Under the pieces are notes generated by a model. The model searched no databases. It was given only the letters and a program-made list of their open reading frames with translations, and had not been told where the DNA came from. The position numbers and the translations under genes are program-made. This document shows positions 16,535 through 24,575 of a stretch of DNA of 56,872 bases, piece by piece (positions within the stretch are counted from its first letter, which is position 1; the number at the start of each line of letters is the position of its first letter). Origin of the DNA: Sphaerimonospora mesophila NBRC 14179 = JCM 3151 (GTDB lineage: Bacteria; Actinomycetota; Actinomycetes; Streptosporangiales; Streptosporangiaceae); assembly GCA_001552515.1 (NCBI GenBank), contig BCRI01000034.1:1-56872 (forward strand), given 5' to 3'.

Positions 16535-17475
16535 GACGGCGCTCCGGTGAGCGCCGCGAGCACCGGCGGGTCGAGCTCGGCGAGGCGGCCCGCCTCGGGA
16601 CCCCGGCTGACCGCGTAGCCGTGCAGGATGCGGGCGGTCGCCACGTGCACCAGCCGGTCGCCGCGGCGGACGTGACAGTCCATCCGCGCGTCGTAGCTGA
16701 CGCCGCCGAGCACCTCCTCGACCCGGAACGTGGTCAGCAGGATCTCCTCCATGTGCGCGTCGGCCAGCAGCGTGACGCGCGACCTGGAGACCACCGGGAT
16801 CCAGCCGCGTTCCACGAGCATCCGGCCGACCGAGATGCCACGGTCGGCGAGGAACCGGTCCACGGTCTCCTCCAGCGTCCGCAGATATCCGGAGTAGGCG
16901 ACCCGGTCGGAGAAGTGGCAGTGGAAGTACGGCACCCGCCGCGACCAGCCGAAGGCGGCGGGGTCCCGGCCGAGCAGCGTCTCCATCGGGTCGGCCCCCG
17001 GCGGCAGCGCGAGGTCGGCGGCCTCCCCGCCCGCGCCGGCCACCCCGTCGGTCACCATCGCCGCCACCGGGCCGTCCGGGAGGGGGGCCTCGCCCGGCGC
17101 GTCCCGCTCACGCACGAGTACGACGGTCGCCTTCGCCCGGCAGATCGTCACCTCCTCGCCCGGCTCTCCTCGCCGGACGGACAGTCGTACGGCGAAGCGG
17201 CCCGGTCTGACCTCTTTCGCCGTGGCGGTCACCTCGTCGTCGACGTCGAGCACGGCGGGCAGCAGCATCGAGCAGTCGGCGATCTCCAGCCCGAGGCCGA
17301 ACTCGTGGTAGAGCCGGCCCGGCCCCAGGCCGCGGTCGCGGAACCACTGCAGGACGGCGGCCTCGACGAGATAGCCGAAGTGCTTGAAACCGACCCAGGT
17401 GCGGATGTTCGCCCCTTCGTAGCCGGGCCGGCCGCGCAGCGTGCTCGTCCGGTCGGCCCCGACGGTCACCGTCAC
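16531..17475 (-). CDS. Tandem-hotdog acyl thioesterase-like protein
   Basis: 314 aa. Two 4HBT-type hotdog halves are readable: one from WVGFKHFGYLVEAAVLQWFR to about residue 130, and a second from YFHCHFSDRVAYSGYLRTLE to ARILHGYAVSR. HFSDRVAYSGYLR resembles the YbgC-type catalytic segment HFxDxxxxGxVxxxxY. Such proteins hydrolyse acyl-CoA or acyl-ACP thioesters. The start is GTG 17475, overlapping the hydrolase stop (GTGA); a longer open frame upstream is the opposite reading of the hydrolase gene. It could release the type II PKS chain from its ACP. Confidence 0.7.
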   Translation of the reverse strand: MTVTVGADRTSTLRGRPGYEGANIRTWVGFKHFGYLVEAAVLQWFRDRGLGPGRLYHEFGLGLEIADCSMLLPAVLDVDDEVTATAKEVRPGRFAVRLSVRRGEPGEEVTICRAKATVVLVRERDAPGEAPLPDGPVAAMVTDGVAGAGGEAADLALPPGADPMETLLGRDPAAFGWSRRVPYFHCHFSDRVAYSGYLRTLEETVDRFLADRGISVGRMLVERGWIPVVSRSRVTLLADAHMEEILLTTFRVEEVLGGVSYDARMDCHVRRGDRLVHVATARILHGYAVSRGPEAGRLAELDPPVLAALTGAPS

Positions 17476-18353
17476 CGGTTCTCCTCTCTGGTCGGCACGC
17501 CCGGCGGGGCCGGGACGCGCACTCGCTCGGCGAACGACCGCACGTGCGCGGCCACCGCCTCGGCCTGGTTCACCTGGCAGAAATGGCCGAAGTCCGGCTC
17601 CACGGCGATTTCGCCGTACGGCAGACGCCGGCCGAGCGCGGCGGCCCGCCCGCCGTCGAGCGCGGGGTCGAGCCCGCCGGCGATGACCAGCGACGGCACG
17701 GTCACGGCGGCGAGATCGAGCTCGGCAGTGGCGAGGAACTGGTCGAACAGCACGGTGAAGCCCACCGGGCCGATCCGGTCGATCATCTTGGCGAGCATCG
17801 ACTCGGCCACGTCGGGATCGATCCGGCCGAGGCGGCGGCCGAGGCGCAGTTCGAGCCCCTCGCGGATGATCTGCTCGAAGTCCCGCAGAGCGCGTTCGAA
17901 GACCGGCCAGGAGATCTCCAGTTCGGGCGGGCAGTAGAACGGCGTCACCAGCACCGCGCGTGCGGCCGCCGGGGACGGCCCGCCCGTGAGCGCCTCCAGC
18001 ACGGCGTTGGCCCCGAGCGAGTGCCCGATCAGCAGGTCGGCCGGGGCGTCCAGCGATGCCAGGGCGGCGCGCAGCCAGCCGCCGGGGGTGCCGTACCTGC
18101 GCCAGGCGTGGTCGGAGCCCGCCTTCCACGGCATCTCCGCCGCGTAGAGCCGCCAGCCGGGGTCGAGCAGCCCGGCGAGCGCGGTCCAGCCGCGCCACTC
18201 GTCCTCCATGCCGTGGACGAGCACGACCACGTCGCCGCCGTCGTCGCCGCGAGTGAGCGGATGCAGCCGCGGCCACGCGGGCGGCGTACCGGGCGGTGTT
18301 CCACCTGGCGCTCCCGGCGGTTGGGACAGCGGTGACCTGGGCGGCGCGGTCAT
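17472..18353 (-). CDS. Alpha/beta hydrolase
   Basis: 293 aa. The oxyanion strand is DVVVLVHGMEDEWRGWT, the nucleophile elbow LLIGHSLGANAVLEAL (Ser), the acid residue probably in AGGLDPALDGG, and the His in DFGHFCQVNQAEAV. A Pro-rich first 25 residues precede the core. ATG 18353 overlaps the KS-like stop (ATGA). It could be an editing thioesterase or an esterase for the type II PKS product. A cap insertion with RRLGRIDPDVAESMLAKMID is visible. Substrate unknown. Confidence 0.8.
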   Translation of the reverse strand: MTAPPRSPLSQPPGAPGGTPPGTPPAWPRLHPLTRGDDGGDVVVLVHGMEDEWRGWTALAGLLDPGWRLYAAEMPWKAGSDHAWRRYGTPGGWLRAALASLDAPADLLIGHSLGANAVLEALTGGPSPAAARAVLVTPFYCPPELEISWPVFERALRDFEQIIREGLELRLGRRLGRIDPDVAESMLAKMIDRIGPVGFTVLFDQFLATAELDLAAVTVPSLVIAGGLDPALDGGRAAALGRRLPYGEIAVEPDFGHFCQVNQAEAVAAHVRSFAERVRVPAPPGVPTREENR

Positions 18354-19228
18354 CGCGGCCTCACCAGCAGCTCGCGCCGGCCGTCCTCGGGGTCGCCGCA
18401 GATCACCCGGGTGGGGCCGCCGCCGCCTTCGACGTCGGCGACGGCGAGCCCGGTGAGCAGCACGCCCGCCGCGCCGTAGGTGTCGCCCAGGTCGCCGGCC
18501 AGCTCGCCCGGCGTCCACGCGGCCGGCGCGTCCTCCCGGCCGGCGAAGCGGCCGAGCTCGATCACGGGGGCGCGGGCCGCTTCGGCGGGTTCGAGCACGA
18601 GGCAGGCGGCCGCCGCCCGCAGCGGGACGCCCGGCGGCACGCCGGCCCTGGCGGCGTGCAGCAGCGCGGCGTCGGCGTCGTCCGGCTCGACGCCGACGAC
18701 CACGACCCGCCGGGCCCGTCCCGCCCGCAGCAGCAGGCAGGCCAGCCGGACGGCGTCGAGTCCCGCCGTCGCGCCCGAGCAGACGGTCAGGTTGGGCCCG
18801 CCGAGCCTGAACCAGATGGCGATCGCCCCGGCGATCACGTTGCTCGACGCGCCGGGCGCGTCCATCGGGCTGACCGCGCGCGGCCCCTGGTCCAGGGTCT
18901 CCCTGGCGATTTTGGCGACGGTCGCCACGTTGCCCAGGTTCGAGCTCACCACGACGGCGGCGCCGGGGTCGGCCGGGCCGGTCGGGCGCGGGGCGCGCGG
19001 CGGCCGGCCGAGCGCCCGGTGCACCGCGCACAGCGCCAGCCGGGTGGCCTGGTCCTTGGCCAGCAGGCCCTTGCGCCCGAGCAGCTCGGCCGCCTCCGGT
19101 CCGTCGCAGGCGGGCCCGCGCAGCGCGGCGGGCAGCGTGCCGGGCTTGTCCCCCGGCACGTGCAGGGCGTAGGCGGTGACCGCGGCCGACATTACGGGCG
19201 GCGCGGGCGCGGGGGACGGCGCCGCCAT
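18350..19228 (-). CDS. Truncated ketosynthase-like protein
   Basis: 292 aa, about 110-120 residues shorter than a normal KS. The N-terminal half is KS-like: PGAAVVVSSNLGNVATVAKI, then NLTVCSGATAGLDAVR, where a Cys lies at the KS nucleophile position. The HGTGT segment is missing and the usual GH motif appears as GDTYGAAGVLLTG, so both catalytic His are absent. It cannot be a decarboxylating KS by itself. It may be a chain-length-type partner or scaffold. Aryl-polyene clusters also carry several KS-family proteins of mixed completeness. ATG 19228 is used; ATG 19192 (MSAAVTAYALHVPG) is an alternative start. Confidence 0.75.
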   Translation of the reverse strand: MAAPSPAPAPPVMSAAVTAYALHVPGDKPGTLPAALRGPACDGPEAAELLGRKGLLAKDQATRLALCAVHRALGRPPRAPRPTGPADPGAAVVVSSNLGNVATVAKIARETLDQGPRAVSPMDAPGASSNVIAGAIAIWFRLGGPNLTVCSGATAGLDAVRLACLLLRAGRARRVVVVGVEPDDADAALLHAARAGVPPGVPLRAAAACLVLEPAEAARAPVIELGRFAGREDAPAAWTPGELAGDLGDTYGAAGVLLTGLAVADVEGGGGPTRVICGDPEDGRRELLVRPR

Positions 19229-19229
19229 C

Positions 19230-20369
19230 TCAGGCCGCCTCGATCAGGGCGACCGCGTTCACACCGCCGAAGCCGAAGGCGTCGATCTGCACGGTCGACG
19301 CCGCGGTGCGCATCGGGGCGTCGCGCACGAGCCGCAGCCCCGCCGCCTCGGGCAGCGGCCGTCGCAGCCCGCTCACCGGGGGCACCACCCCCGCCTCCAG
19401 GCCGTGTACGGCCATCGCCAGGCTGAGCAGCGCCGATCCGCCCGAGGTGTGGCCGACCGCGCCCTTGACGGCGGTGACGAGCGGGCCGGGGTCGCACTCG
19501 CCGAAGAGCTCGGCGAGCGCCCTCGCCTCGGCCGGGTCGTTGAGCGCGGTGCCCGTGCCGTGCGCGTAGACCACGCCGACGTCGCCGGGGGCCCGCCCGG
19601 CCCGGTCGAACGCGTCGCGCATGGCGCGCAGGATGCCGGTGTGGTCGGGCGCCGTCTCGTGCCAGGCGTCGCAGGACAGGCCGGTGCCGAGCAGCCGCAC
19701 GTGGCCCGCCCGCCCGGCCGCCCCGGCGGATCCGGCGGGGTCGTCGGGGACCAGCACGACGGCGACGGCGCCCTCTCCCAGGAGGACGCCGTGGTCGTCG
19801 GCGTCGAAGGGCCGCACACGGGTCGTCGGCGTCTCGGCCACCCGGCCGATCATCGCCAGCATCGAGACCGTCATCGCGTCGGTGCCGCCGACGAGCACGG
19901 CGTCGGCCTCGCCGAGCTCGATCAGGTCCTGGGCCAGCGCCAGCGCGTGCCCGCCCGCGCTGCACGCCCCGGCCAGCGTGTGGACCTCGCCGATCCCGGG
20001 GACTGCGCCCGCGAGCGCCGCGCCGAAGTGCAGCGACTCGGTGCGGAAGCGTGCCTCGCCCACGGCCATGGCCTCGACGGCGGGCAGCTCGCGCAGGCCG
20101 GTGCCCACGATGGCGGTCGTACGGCGGGCCGCCGGGTCGACTCCGGCCGCGGCGAGCGCCTCCCGCGCGCAGTCGGCCAGCCAGGCGCTCGCCCGGAACG
20201 GGCCGGGCGTGGGGTCGTGGATCTCGTAGCCGTACTCGACGCCCGACCGGGCGGGGTCCTGGTGGCGCAGCGGACGGGCGCCGCACTCGGCGCGCAGCAG
20301 CGCGGCGAAGGTGGCCGGGCCGTCCCCGAAGCAGCTGCGCACTGCGCTACCCGCGATGCGTACCGGCAT
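19230..20369 (-). CDS. Beta-ketoacyl synthase, complete active site
   Basis: 379 aa FabF-like KS. The nucleophile Cys is in TLAGACSAGGHALALAQD, the first His in VVYAHGTGTALNDPAEARAL, and the second in AVGHTSGGSALLSLAMAV; the C-terminal glycine loop is DAFGFGGVNAVAL. All residues for decarboxylative condensation are present. It overlaps the CLF-like gene upstream by 23 nt. This is the second complete KS in the operon and may do initiation (aryl or short-chain starter) while the other pair elongates, as proposed for multi-KS polyene systems; that division is inference. Confidence 0.88.
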   Translation of the reverse strand: MPVRIAGSAVRSCFGDGPATFAALLRAECGARPLRHQDPARSGVEYGYEIHDPTPGPFRASAWLADCAREALAAAGVDPAARRTTAIVGTGLRELPAVEAMAVGEARFRTESLHFGAALAGAVPGIGEVHTLAGACSAGGHALALAQDLIELGEADAVLVGGTDAMTVSMLAMIGRVAETPTTRVRPFDADDHGVLLGEGAVAVVLVPDDPAGSAGAAGRAGHVRLLGTGLSCDAWHETAPDHTGILRAMRDAFDRAGRAPGDVGVVYAHGTGTALNDPAEARALAELFGECDPGPLVTAVKGAVGHTSGGSALLSLAMAVHGLEAGVVPPVSGLRRPLPEAAGLRLVRDAPMRTAASTVQIDAFGFGGVNAVALIEAA

Positions 20370-21438
20370 CCCGCCATCCCCTCACCAGGGCGGCGGTGAC
20401 CGCCCCGTCGGCGCCGCGGCCCGTGATCACGGTGAGCCCGCCGTCCGGCGCGTCGCCGCACCTGTGCTCGGCCAGCACCCGGGCCAGGGCCACGGCCTGG
20501 GTGGCGGCGCGGCAGTCGCCGAGCGCGTCGCCGACGCCGAGGTGCGCCACCTGGCGGCCGAGCACGGTGGTCACCGCGTCAGACTCGGCGGTCTCCCCCG
20601 GCAGGTCGCCGGTGGCCATCGCGCCGACCTCGTCAGCGCTGACGTTCGCCCGGGCGAGGGCCCGGCGGACGCATCCGGTCAGCGTCTCGGTGACCGAAGG
20701 CCCGCCGGTGGGGCTGAAGCCGGTCGTGACGGCCAGGACCTCGCCGAGGGCCGGTCCGTCGGCCCGGGCGTGGCGGTCGAGCACGAACACGGCGGCCGCC
20801 TCGCCCGCCGGCCGTGCCCCCGCCAGCTCGGCGGCCCACGCCGCCTGCGGGGTGAACTCCTCGACCGCGCCGACCAGGATCGTGTCGGCGAAGCCGCGGT
20901 CGAGCGCGTTCATCGCGTAGCGCAGCGACTGGAGGAACGCCAGCGGCCCGCCGGCCACGGTGGCGTTGACCCCCTTGAAGCCGTACCAGATCGCGGCCTG
21001 GCCGCTGGCGCAGTTCATCACGGTGTTGGGGAAGAGCACGGGGTTCACGAGATAGGGCCGGTCCTGGACGAGCGTCTCCCGGGAGTAGTCCATGGTGGAG
21101 CCGAGGCTGCCCGTCGTGGTGCCGAGCACCAGGCCGATCCGCGCCGGGTCGGCGGTCTCGAGGTCGAGCCCGGCGTCCCGTACGGCATGGCCGCACGCCA
21201 CGATCGCCAGGGCGGTCGCCCGGTCGAAGAAGCTGGTGCCCTTGCGGCCCAGGGTCGCCCGCACGTCGAAGCCGGCGATCGCCGAGGCGGTCGGGCGGGG
21301 CAGGTCCTCGTACAGCCCGGTCACGTCCACGCGCACCGCCGGGGCGCCTGCGGCGGCCACGGCCGGCGCGGCGAGCGCGGCCGGTCCCTCGCCCGCGGCG
21401 GTGAGCACCCCGCACCCCGTGATCGGCACCCCGGTCAT
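20347..21438 (-). CDS. Ketosynthase-like chain-length-factor-type protein
   Basis: 363 aa KS fold. It has MTGVPITGCGVLTAAGEG at the N-terminus, TGSLGSTMDYSRET, and NTVMNCASGQAAIWYGF, which holds a Cys at the nucleophile site. The HGTGT motif is replaced by AMATGDLPGETAESDA and the GH motif by LGDCRAATQAVALARV, so the His pair is lost. This is the KS-beta/CLF condition, though a CLF would usually have lost the Cys instead. ATG 21438 overlaps the KS-alpha stop (ATGA), the classical KS-alpha/KS-beta arrangement. It probably heterodimerises with the upstream KS and sets chain length. Confidence 0.85.
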   Translation of the reverse strand: MTGVPITGCGVLTAAGEGPAALAAPAVAAAGAPAVRVDVTGLYEDLPRPTASAIAGFDVRATLGRKGTSFFDRATALAIVACGHAVRDAGLDLETADPARIGLVLGTTTGSLGSTMDYSRETLVQDRPYLVNPVLFPNTVMNCASGQAAIWYGFKGVNATVAGGPLAFLQSLRYAMNALDRGFADTILVGAVEEFTPQAAWAAELAGARPAGEAAAVFVLDRHARADGPALGEVLAVTTGFSPTGGPSVTETLTGCVRRALARANVSADEVGAMATGDLPGETAESDAVTTVLGRQVAHLGVGDALGDCRAATQAVALARVLAEHRCGDAPDGGLTVITGRGADGAVTAALVRGWRDAGTHRG

Positions 21439-22640
21439 CGCACCGCTCCGAACATCGTGATCGCGTTGTTGCCCCCGAAGGCGAACCCGTTGTTCTGCGC
21501 GACCCGCACCTCGGCCGGCCTGGCCGTGTTGGGCACGGGATCGACCCAGGGCATCCCGGGATCGGGGGTGGTCCAGTTGATCGTGGGCGGCAGGAAGCCC
21601 TCGGCGATGGCCAGCGCGGTGGCGATCGCGCCGAATCCGCTGGCCGCGCCCATCGTGTGCCCGAGCATCGACTTGATCGAGCTGATCGGCGGCGCGCCGT
21701 CGCCGAAGACCTGGCGTACGGCCCTGGCCTCCACCAGGTCGTTGGCCGGCGTGCCGGTCCCGTGCGCGCTGATGTAGTCCACGTCCTGCGGGCGGATCCC
21801 GGCGTTGCCGTGCGCGATGCGCATGCAGGCCGCGATGCTGTCCTCGTCCGGCGCGACCATGTGTCCCGCGTCGCAGTTGACGCCGTAGCCGAGGACCTCG
21901 GCGTAGACGCGCGCGCCGCGCGCCGCAGCGTGGTCGGCGTTCTCCAGCACCAGCACGGCGCCACCCTCGGCCGTGAGGATGCCGCTGCGGCCCGCGTCGA
22001 AGGGACGGCACTCGCGTTCGGTGAGCGCGCCGAGCCGGTAGAACCCGGCGTGCGCCCAGCGGCACACCGAGTCGGCGCCGCCGGCCAGCATCACGTCGGC
22101 CTCGCCACCGGCCACGCAGTCGTAGGCGTAGCCGATGGCGTAGTTGCCCGCCGAGCAGGCCGTGGCCAGGGTGAGCGCCTCGCCGGTCAGGCCGAGCTCC
22201 TCGGCGACCGCGTAGGCCAGCCGCTCGGCGGGCAGCCGCCTGATCGCCTCGGGGTCCATCCCGGCGAAGCCGTCCGCGAGCTGCTGGGCGACCAGCAGCT
22301 CGACGACCTGCGACTCGCCGCTCGTGGTGCCGATGACCGCGCCGGCCCCGCCCGTCCACGAGCCGCCCGGGTCGAGCCCGGCGTCCCGTACGGCGAGGCG
22401 TGCGGCGGCCGCGGCGAGCTGCGAGGAACGCCCCCACGCCTCGGGCTTGAGCCGCCGCAGCACGGCCTCCGGCCGGAAGTCCTTCGTCTCCCCCGCGTGC
22501 CGGTGCGGGAAACCCGACGCGTCGAAGCTCTCGATCGGGGAGACGCCGGAACGCCCGGCGCGCAGCCCGCCGAGGAATGCGGTCACCCCGATCCCGATGC
22601 TCGACACGGGACCGAGGCCGGTGACCACGACCCGGCTCAT
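21435..22640 (-). CDS. Beta-ketoacyl-ACP synthase II-like KS-alpha
   Basis: 401 aa, classical FabF. It starts MSRVVVTGLGPVSSIGIGV. Cys is in TLATACSAGNYAIGYAYD, His in YISAHGTGTPANDLVEARAV and SMLGHTMGAASGFGAIATAL, and the C-terminal loop is NNGFAFGGNNAITMFG. All catalytic residues are present. It lies 4 bp after the ACP gene and overlaps the CLF-like gene, so ACP, KS-alpha and KS-beta form a minimal type II PKS. With two dehydratases and a ketoreductase just upstream, it should build a reduced, unsaturated chain iteratively, not an aromatic polyketide: no cyclase/aromatase is present. Confidence 0.93.
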   Translation of the reverse strand: MSRVVVTGLGPVSSIGIGVTAFLGGLRAGRSGVSPIESFDASGFPHRHAGETKDFRPEAVLRRLKPEAWGRSSQLAAAAARLAVRDAGLDPGGSWTGGAGAVIGTTSGESQVVELLVAQQLADGFAGMDPEAIRRLPAERLAYAVAEELGLTGEALTLATACSAGNYAIGYAYDCVAGGEADVMLAGGADSVCRWAHAGFYRLGALTERECRPFDAGRSGILTAEGGAVLVLENADHAAARGARVYAEVLGYGVNCDAGHMVAPDEDSIAACMRIAHGNAGIRPQDVDYISAHGTGTPANDLVEARAVRQVFGDGAPPISSIKSMLGHTMGAASGFGAIATALAIAEGFLPPTINWTTPDPGMPWVDPVPNTARPAEVRVAQNNGFAFGGNNAITMFGAVR

Positions 22641-22644
22641 CCGA

Positions 22645-22899
22645 TCATTCCCCCCAGCCCGCGTACCGGGCGACGACGTCGTAGACGGCCTTGAGGTTGC
22701 GCATCTCGTTCAGCTCCGACTGCGGGATCTCGACCTTGTACCTCTTCTCGATGCGGGCCAGGATCTCGATCGCCCGCAGCGAGTCGGCCTCGTACTCCTC
22801 GACGAAGTCGCCGCCGTCGGCGACCTCCTCCGGCTCCAGTTCGAGGACCTCGGCGACGATCTCGCGCAGTTCCTCCAGGTGTCCGGCGGGCTGGCTCAT
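22645..22899 (-). CDS. Acyl carrier protein of the type II PKS
   Basis: 84 aa. The phosphopantetheine Ser is in DFVEEYEADSLRAIEILARI; the EADSL sequence matches the usual [DE]SL context. Start ATG 22899 has AAGGAGCAGCAG upstream. Acidic, with four predicted helices, as expected for a carrier. It sits between the dehydratase and KS-alpha genes, so it is the carrier of the reducing type II PKS. The phosphopantetheinyl transferase at 29645 is the likely activator. Confidence 0.92.
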   Translation of the reverse strand: MSQPAGHLEELREIVAEVLELEPEEVADGGDFVEEYEADSLRAIEILARIEKRYKVEIPQSELNEMRNLKAVYDVVARYAGWGE

Positions 22900-23435
22900 C
22901 TGCTGCTCCTTCTGTCGTGAGGGTTGTCGCCGTCGGCCGCCCCTGCGGCGAGCACGACGTCCGTGGGCCGGATGACCGCCATCAGCGAGGCGTAGGACGC
23001 CACCCGGGAGGAGCCGACCCTGCTCTCCCCGCCGGCGAAGGCGGCGCCGTCGACCACCTGCTCCAGGCGGACCAGATGGCGCACCACGTCTCCGGGGTGG
23101 ACGGGACGCTCGATCACACAGTCGCGGGCCGCCGCGAACATCGGCACCGATGGCGGAGCCGGCTCGGCGCGCGGCACCGACAGCAGCCACAGCAGCGCTG
23201 CGGCCTGCCCGAACGACTCGATGAGCAGGCTGGCCGGATAGGCGTGTCCCGCGGGCCCGGCGTCCTCGGGCAGGGACCGGTAGCAGGGCTCGCAGGCGCT
23301 GATCGCCTTGACCGCCACCAGCGACTCGCCCGGCACGAACGTCTCGACCCGGTCCACGAGCAGCATCGGATGGCGGTGCGGCAGCAGGTCGCGGATGGCC
23401 GCGTGGTCGAGCCTCCGGGACAGGTCAACGGCCAT
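22896..23435 (-). CDS. FabZ/ApeP-like beta-hydroxyacyl-ACP dehydratase
   Basis: 179 aa hotdog protein. The FabZ hallmark LLPHRHPMLLVDRVETF is near the N-terminus. The active-site helix region reads GHAYPASLLIESFGQAAALL: His and Glu of the FabZ dyad are kept, although the usual HFPxxPxxPG loop is changed. The C-terminal ~25 residues are a basic, unstructured tail. It overlaps the ACP by 4 nt and DH2 by 11 nt. Two different dehydratases in tandem recall the ApeI/ApeP pair of aryl-polyene systems. It likely acts with DH2, dehydrating 3-hydroxyacyl-ACP to enoyl-ACP. Confidence 0.83.
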   Translation of the reverse strand: MAVDLSRRLDHAAIRDLLPHRHPMLLVDRVETFVPGESLVAVKAISACEPCYRSLPEDAGPAGHAYPASLLIESFGQAAALLWLLSVPRAEPAPPSVPMFAAARDCVIERPVHPGDVVRHLVRLEQVVDGAAFAGGESRVGSSRVASYASLMAVIRPTDVVLAAGAADGDNPHDRRSSR

Positions 23436-23817
23436 CGGCCACCTCCGGTGCGAACCGCACGCGTACCGTCGCGACGAGACTCCCGTCGTCCCGCTCGCAG
23501 CGGGCGTCCACCTCGAAGCCGTCGTCGCCCGGCGTGATCACGGCGGTCAGCCGGAACGCGTCACCGTCCAGCAGGGGGGACAGGAAGCGGACCGACCGCA
23601 GCCGGGTCAGCCGCAGCGGGCCGCCGAGCGCGGCGGCGGCCGCCTGCTCGACACTCTCCAGGATGAACACGCCGGGATAGACGGTCAGCCCGGGGAAGTG
23701 CCCGGTCATGTACGGATCCGCCGACGTCACGGTCTTTCCGGCCCGGACCGTCAGCCTCCCGTCGGGCTCGCGGTCCCACTCGACGTGTTCCACGGCGGTC
23801 AGCGGCGGCGCCGTCAC
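23425..23817 (-). CDS. ApeI/FabZ-like hotdog dehydratase
   Basis: 130 aa, single hotdog. It carries YMTGHFPGLTVYPGVFILES, the canonical dehydratase loop with catalytic His and, 14 residues on, Glu, followed by VEQAAAAAL. GTG 23817 overlaps the FabG stop (GTGA). It lacks the N-terminal PHRxPxLLxD motif, so it complements the neighbouring FabZ-like protein; together they resemble heteromeric dehydratases. It would introduce the trans double bond each cycle. No enoyl reductase is in the window, so double bonds should persist and give a polyene. Confidence 0.85.
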   Translation of the reverse strand: MTAPPLTAVEHVEWDREPDGRLTVRAGKTVTSADPYMTGHFPGLTVYPGVFILESVEQAAAAALGGPLRLTRLRSVRFLSPLLDGDAFRLTAVITPGDDGFEVDARCERDDGSLVATVRVRFAPEVADGR

Positions 23818-24575
23818 AGGACCATCCCCCCGTCCACCTGGATGACCTGGCCGGTGATGTAGGAGGCGCGATCGGACAGCAGGAAGGCGACCAGCTCCGC
23901 GACGTCGGCCGGCTCGCCGAACCGGCCGAGCGGGATCTTCTCCAGGGCCTGGGCGCGGAGCCTGCCGGAAAGCTCCTCGGTCATGTCGGTCTCGACGAAA
24001 CCGGGCGCGACCACGTTGACCCTGATGCCGAACCTGGCGACCTCCCGCGCCAGCGACTTGCTGAGCCCGATGATCCCGGCCTTGCTCGCCGCGTAGTTCG
24101 ACTGCCCGGCGTTGCCGTGCACACCGGCGATCGACGACAGGTTGACGATCGCCCCGGCCTTCCGCTTCACGAAGCGGAAGGCGACCGCGCGGCACAGGTG
24201 CCAGGTGCCGGTGAGGTTGGTGCCGAGGACCGTGTGCCAGTCCTCCGGCGACATCAGCACGGTCGGCCGGTCGCGGGTGACCCCGGCGTTGTTGACCAGC
24301 GCGGTGAGCGGCCCGACCGCCGCCTCCGCCTGCCGTACGAACTCCTCGACCGCCTCGTCGTCGCGCACGTCGCAGGCCGCGAAGTAACCGCGGGTCCCGA
24401 AGGACTCGATCTCCGCGCATGCCTTGCGCGCCGCCTCCGTGTCGGTGCTGAAGCAGCCGGCGACGCGGTAGCCCTCGGCCGCGAGCCGTACGGCCACGGC
24501 CCTGCCGATGCCGCGCGACACCCCGGTCACCAGTACGGATCCCGATTCCCGGGCCTCCGTGACGGTCTCGCTCAA
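23814..24575 (-). CDS. FabG-like 3-oxoacyl-ACP reductase
   Basis: 253 aa classical SDR. The NADPH site is VLVTGVSRGIGRAVAV, NNAG is in ALVNNAGVTRDRP, and the catalytic Ser-Tyr-Lys are in IVNLSSIAGVHGNAGQSNYA and YAASK; the C-terminal signature is ITGQVIQVDGGM. It reduces 3-ketoacyl-ACP. The start is taken as TTG 24575, touching the CoA-transferase stop, because the N-terminal extension before the Rossmann motif is of normal length; no in-frame ATG exists nearby. Part of the KS/DH/KR set. Confidence 0.92.
   Translation of the reverse strand: MSETVTEARESGSVLVTGVSRGIGRAVAVRLAAEGYRVAGCFSTDTEAARKACAEIESFGTRGYFAACDVRDDEAVEEFVRQAEAAVGPLTALVNNAGVTRDRPTVLMSPEDWHTVLGTNLTGTWHLCRAVAFRFVKRKAGAIVNLSSIAGVHGNAGQSNYAASKAGIIGLSKSLAREVARFGIRVNVVAPGFVETDMTEELSGRLRAQALEKIPLGRFGEPADVAELVAFLLSDRASYITGQVIQVDGGMVL

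Noticed and set aside
18350-22640. Aromatic type II PKS
   Set aside because: No cyclase, aromatase or C-9 type ketoreductase pair is present, and two hotdog dehydratases plus FabG are, which is a reducing system.
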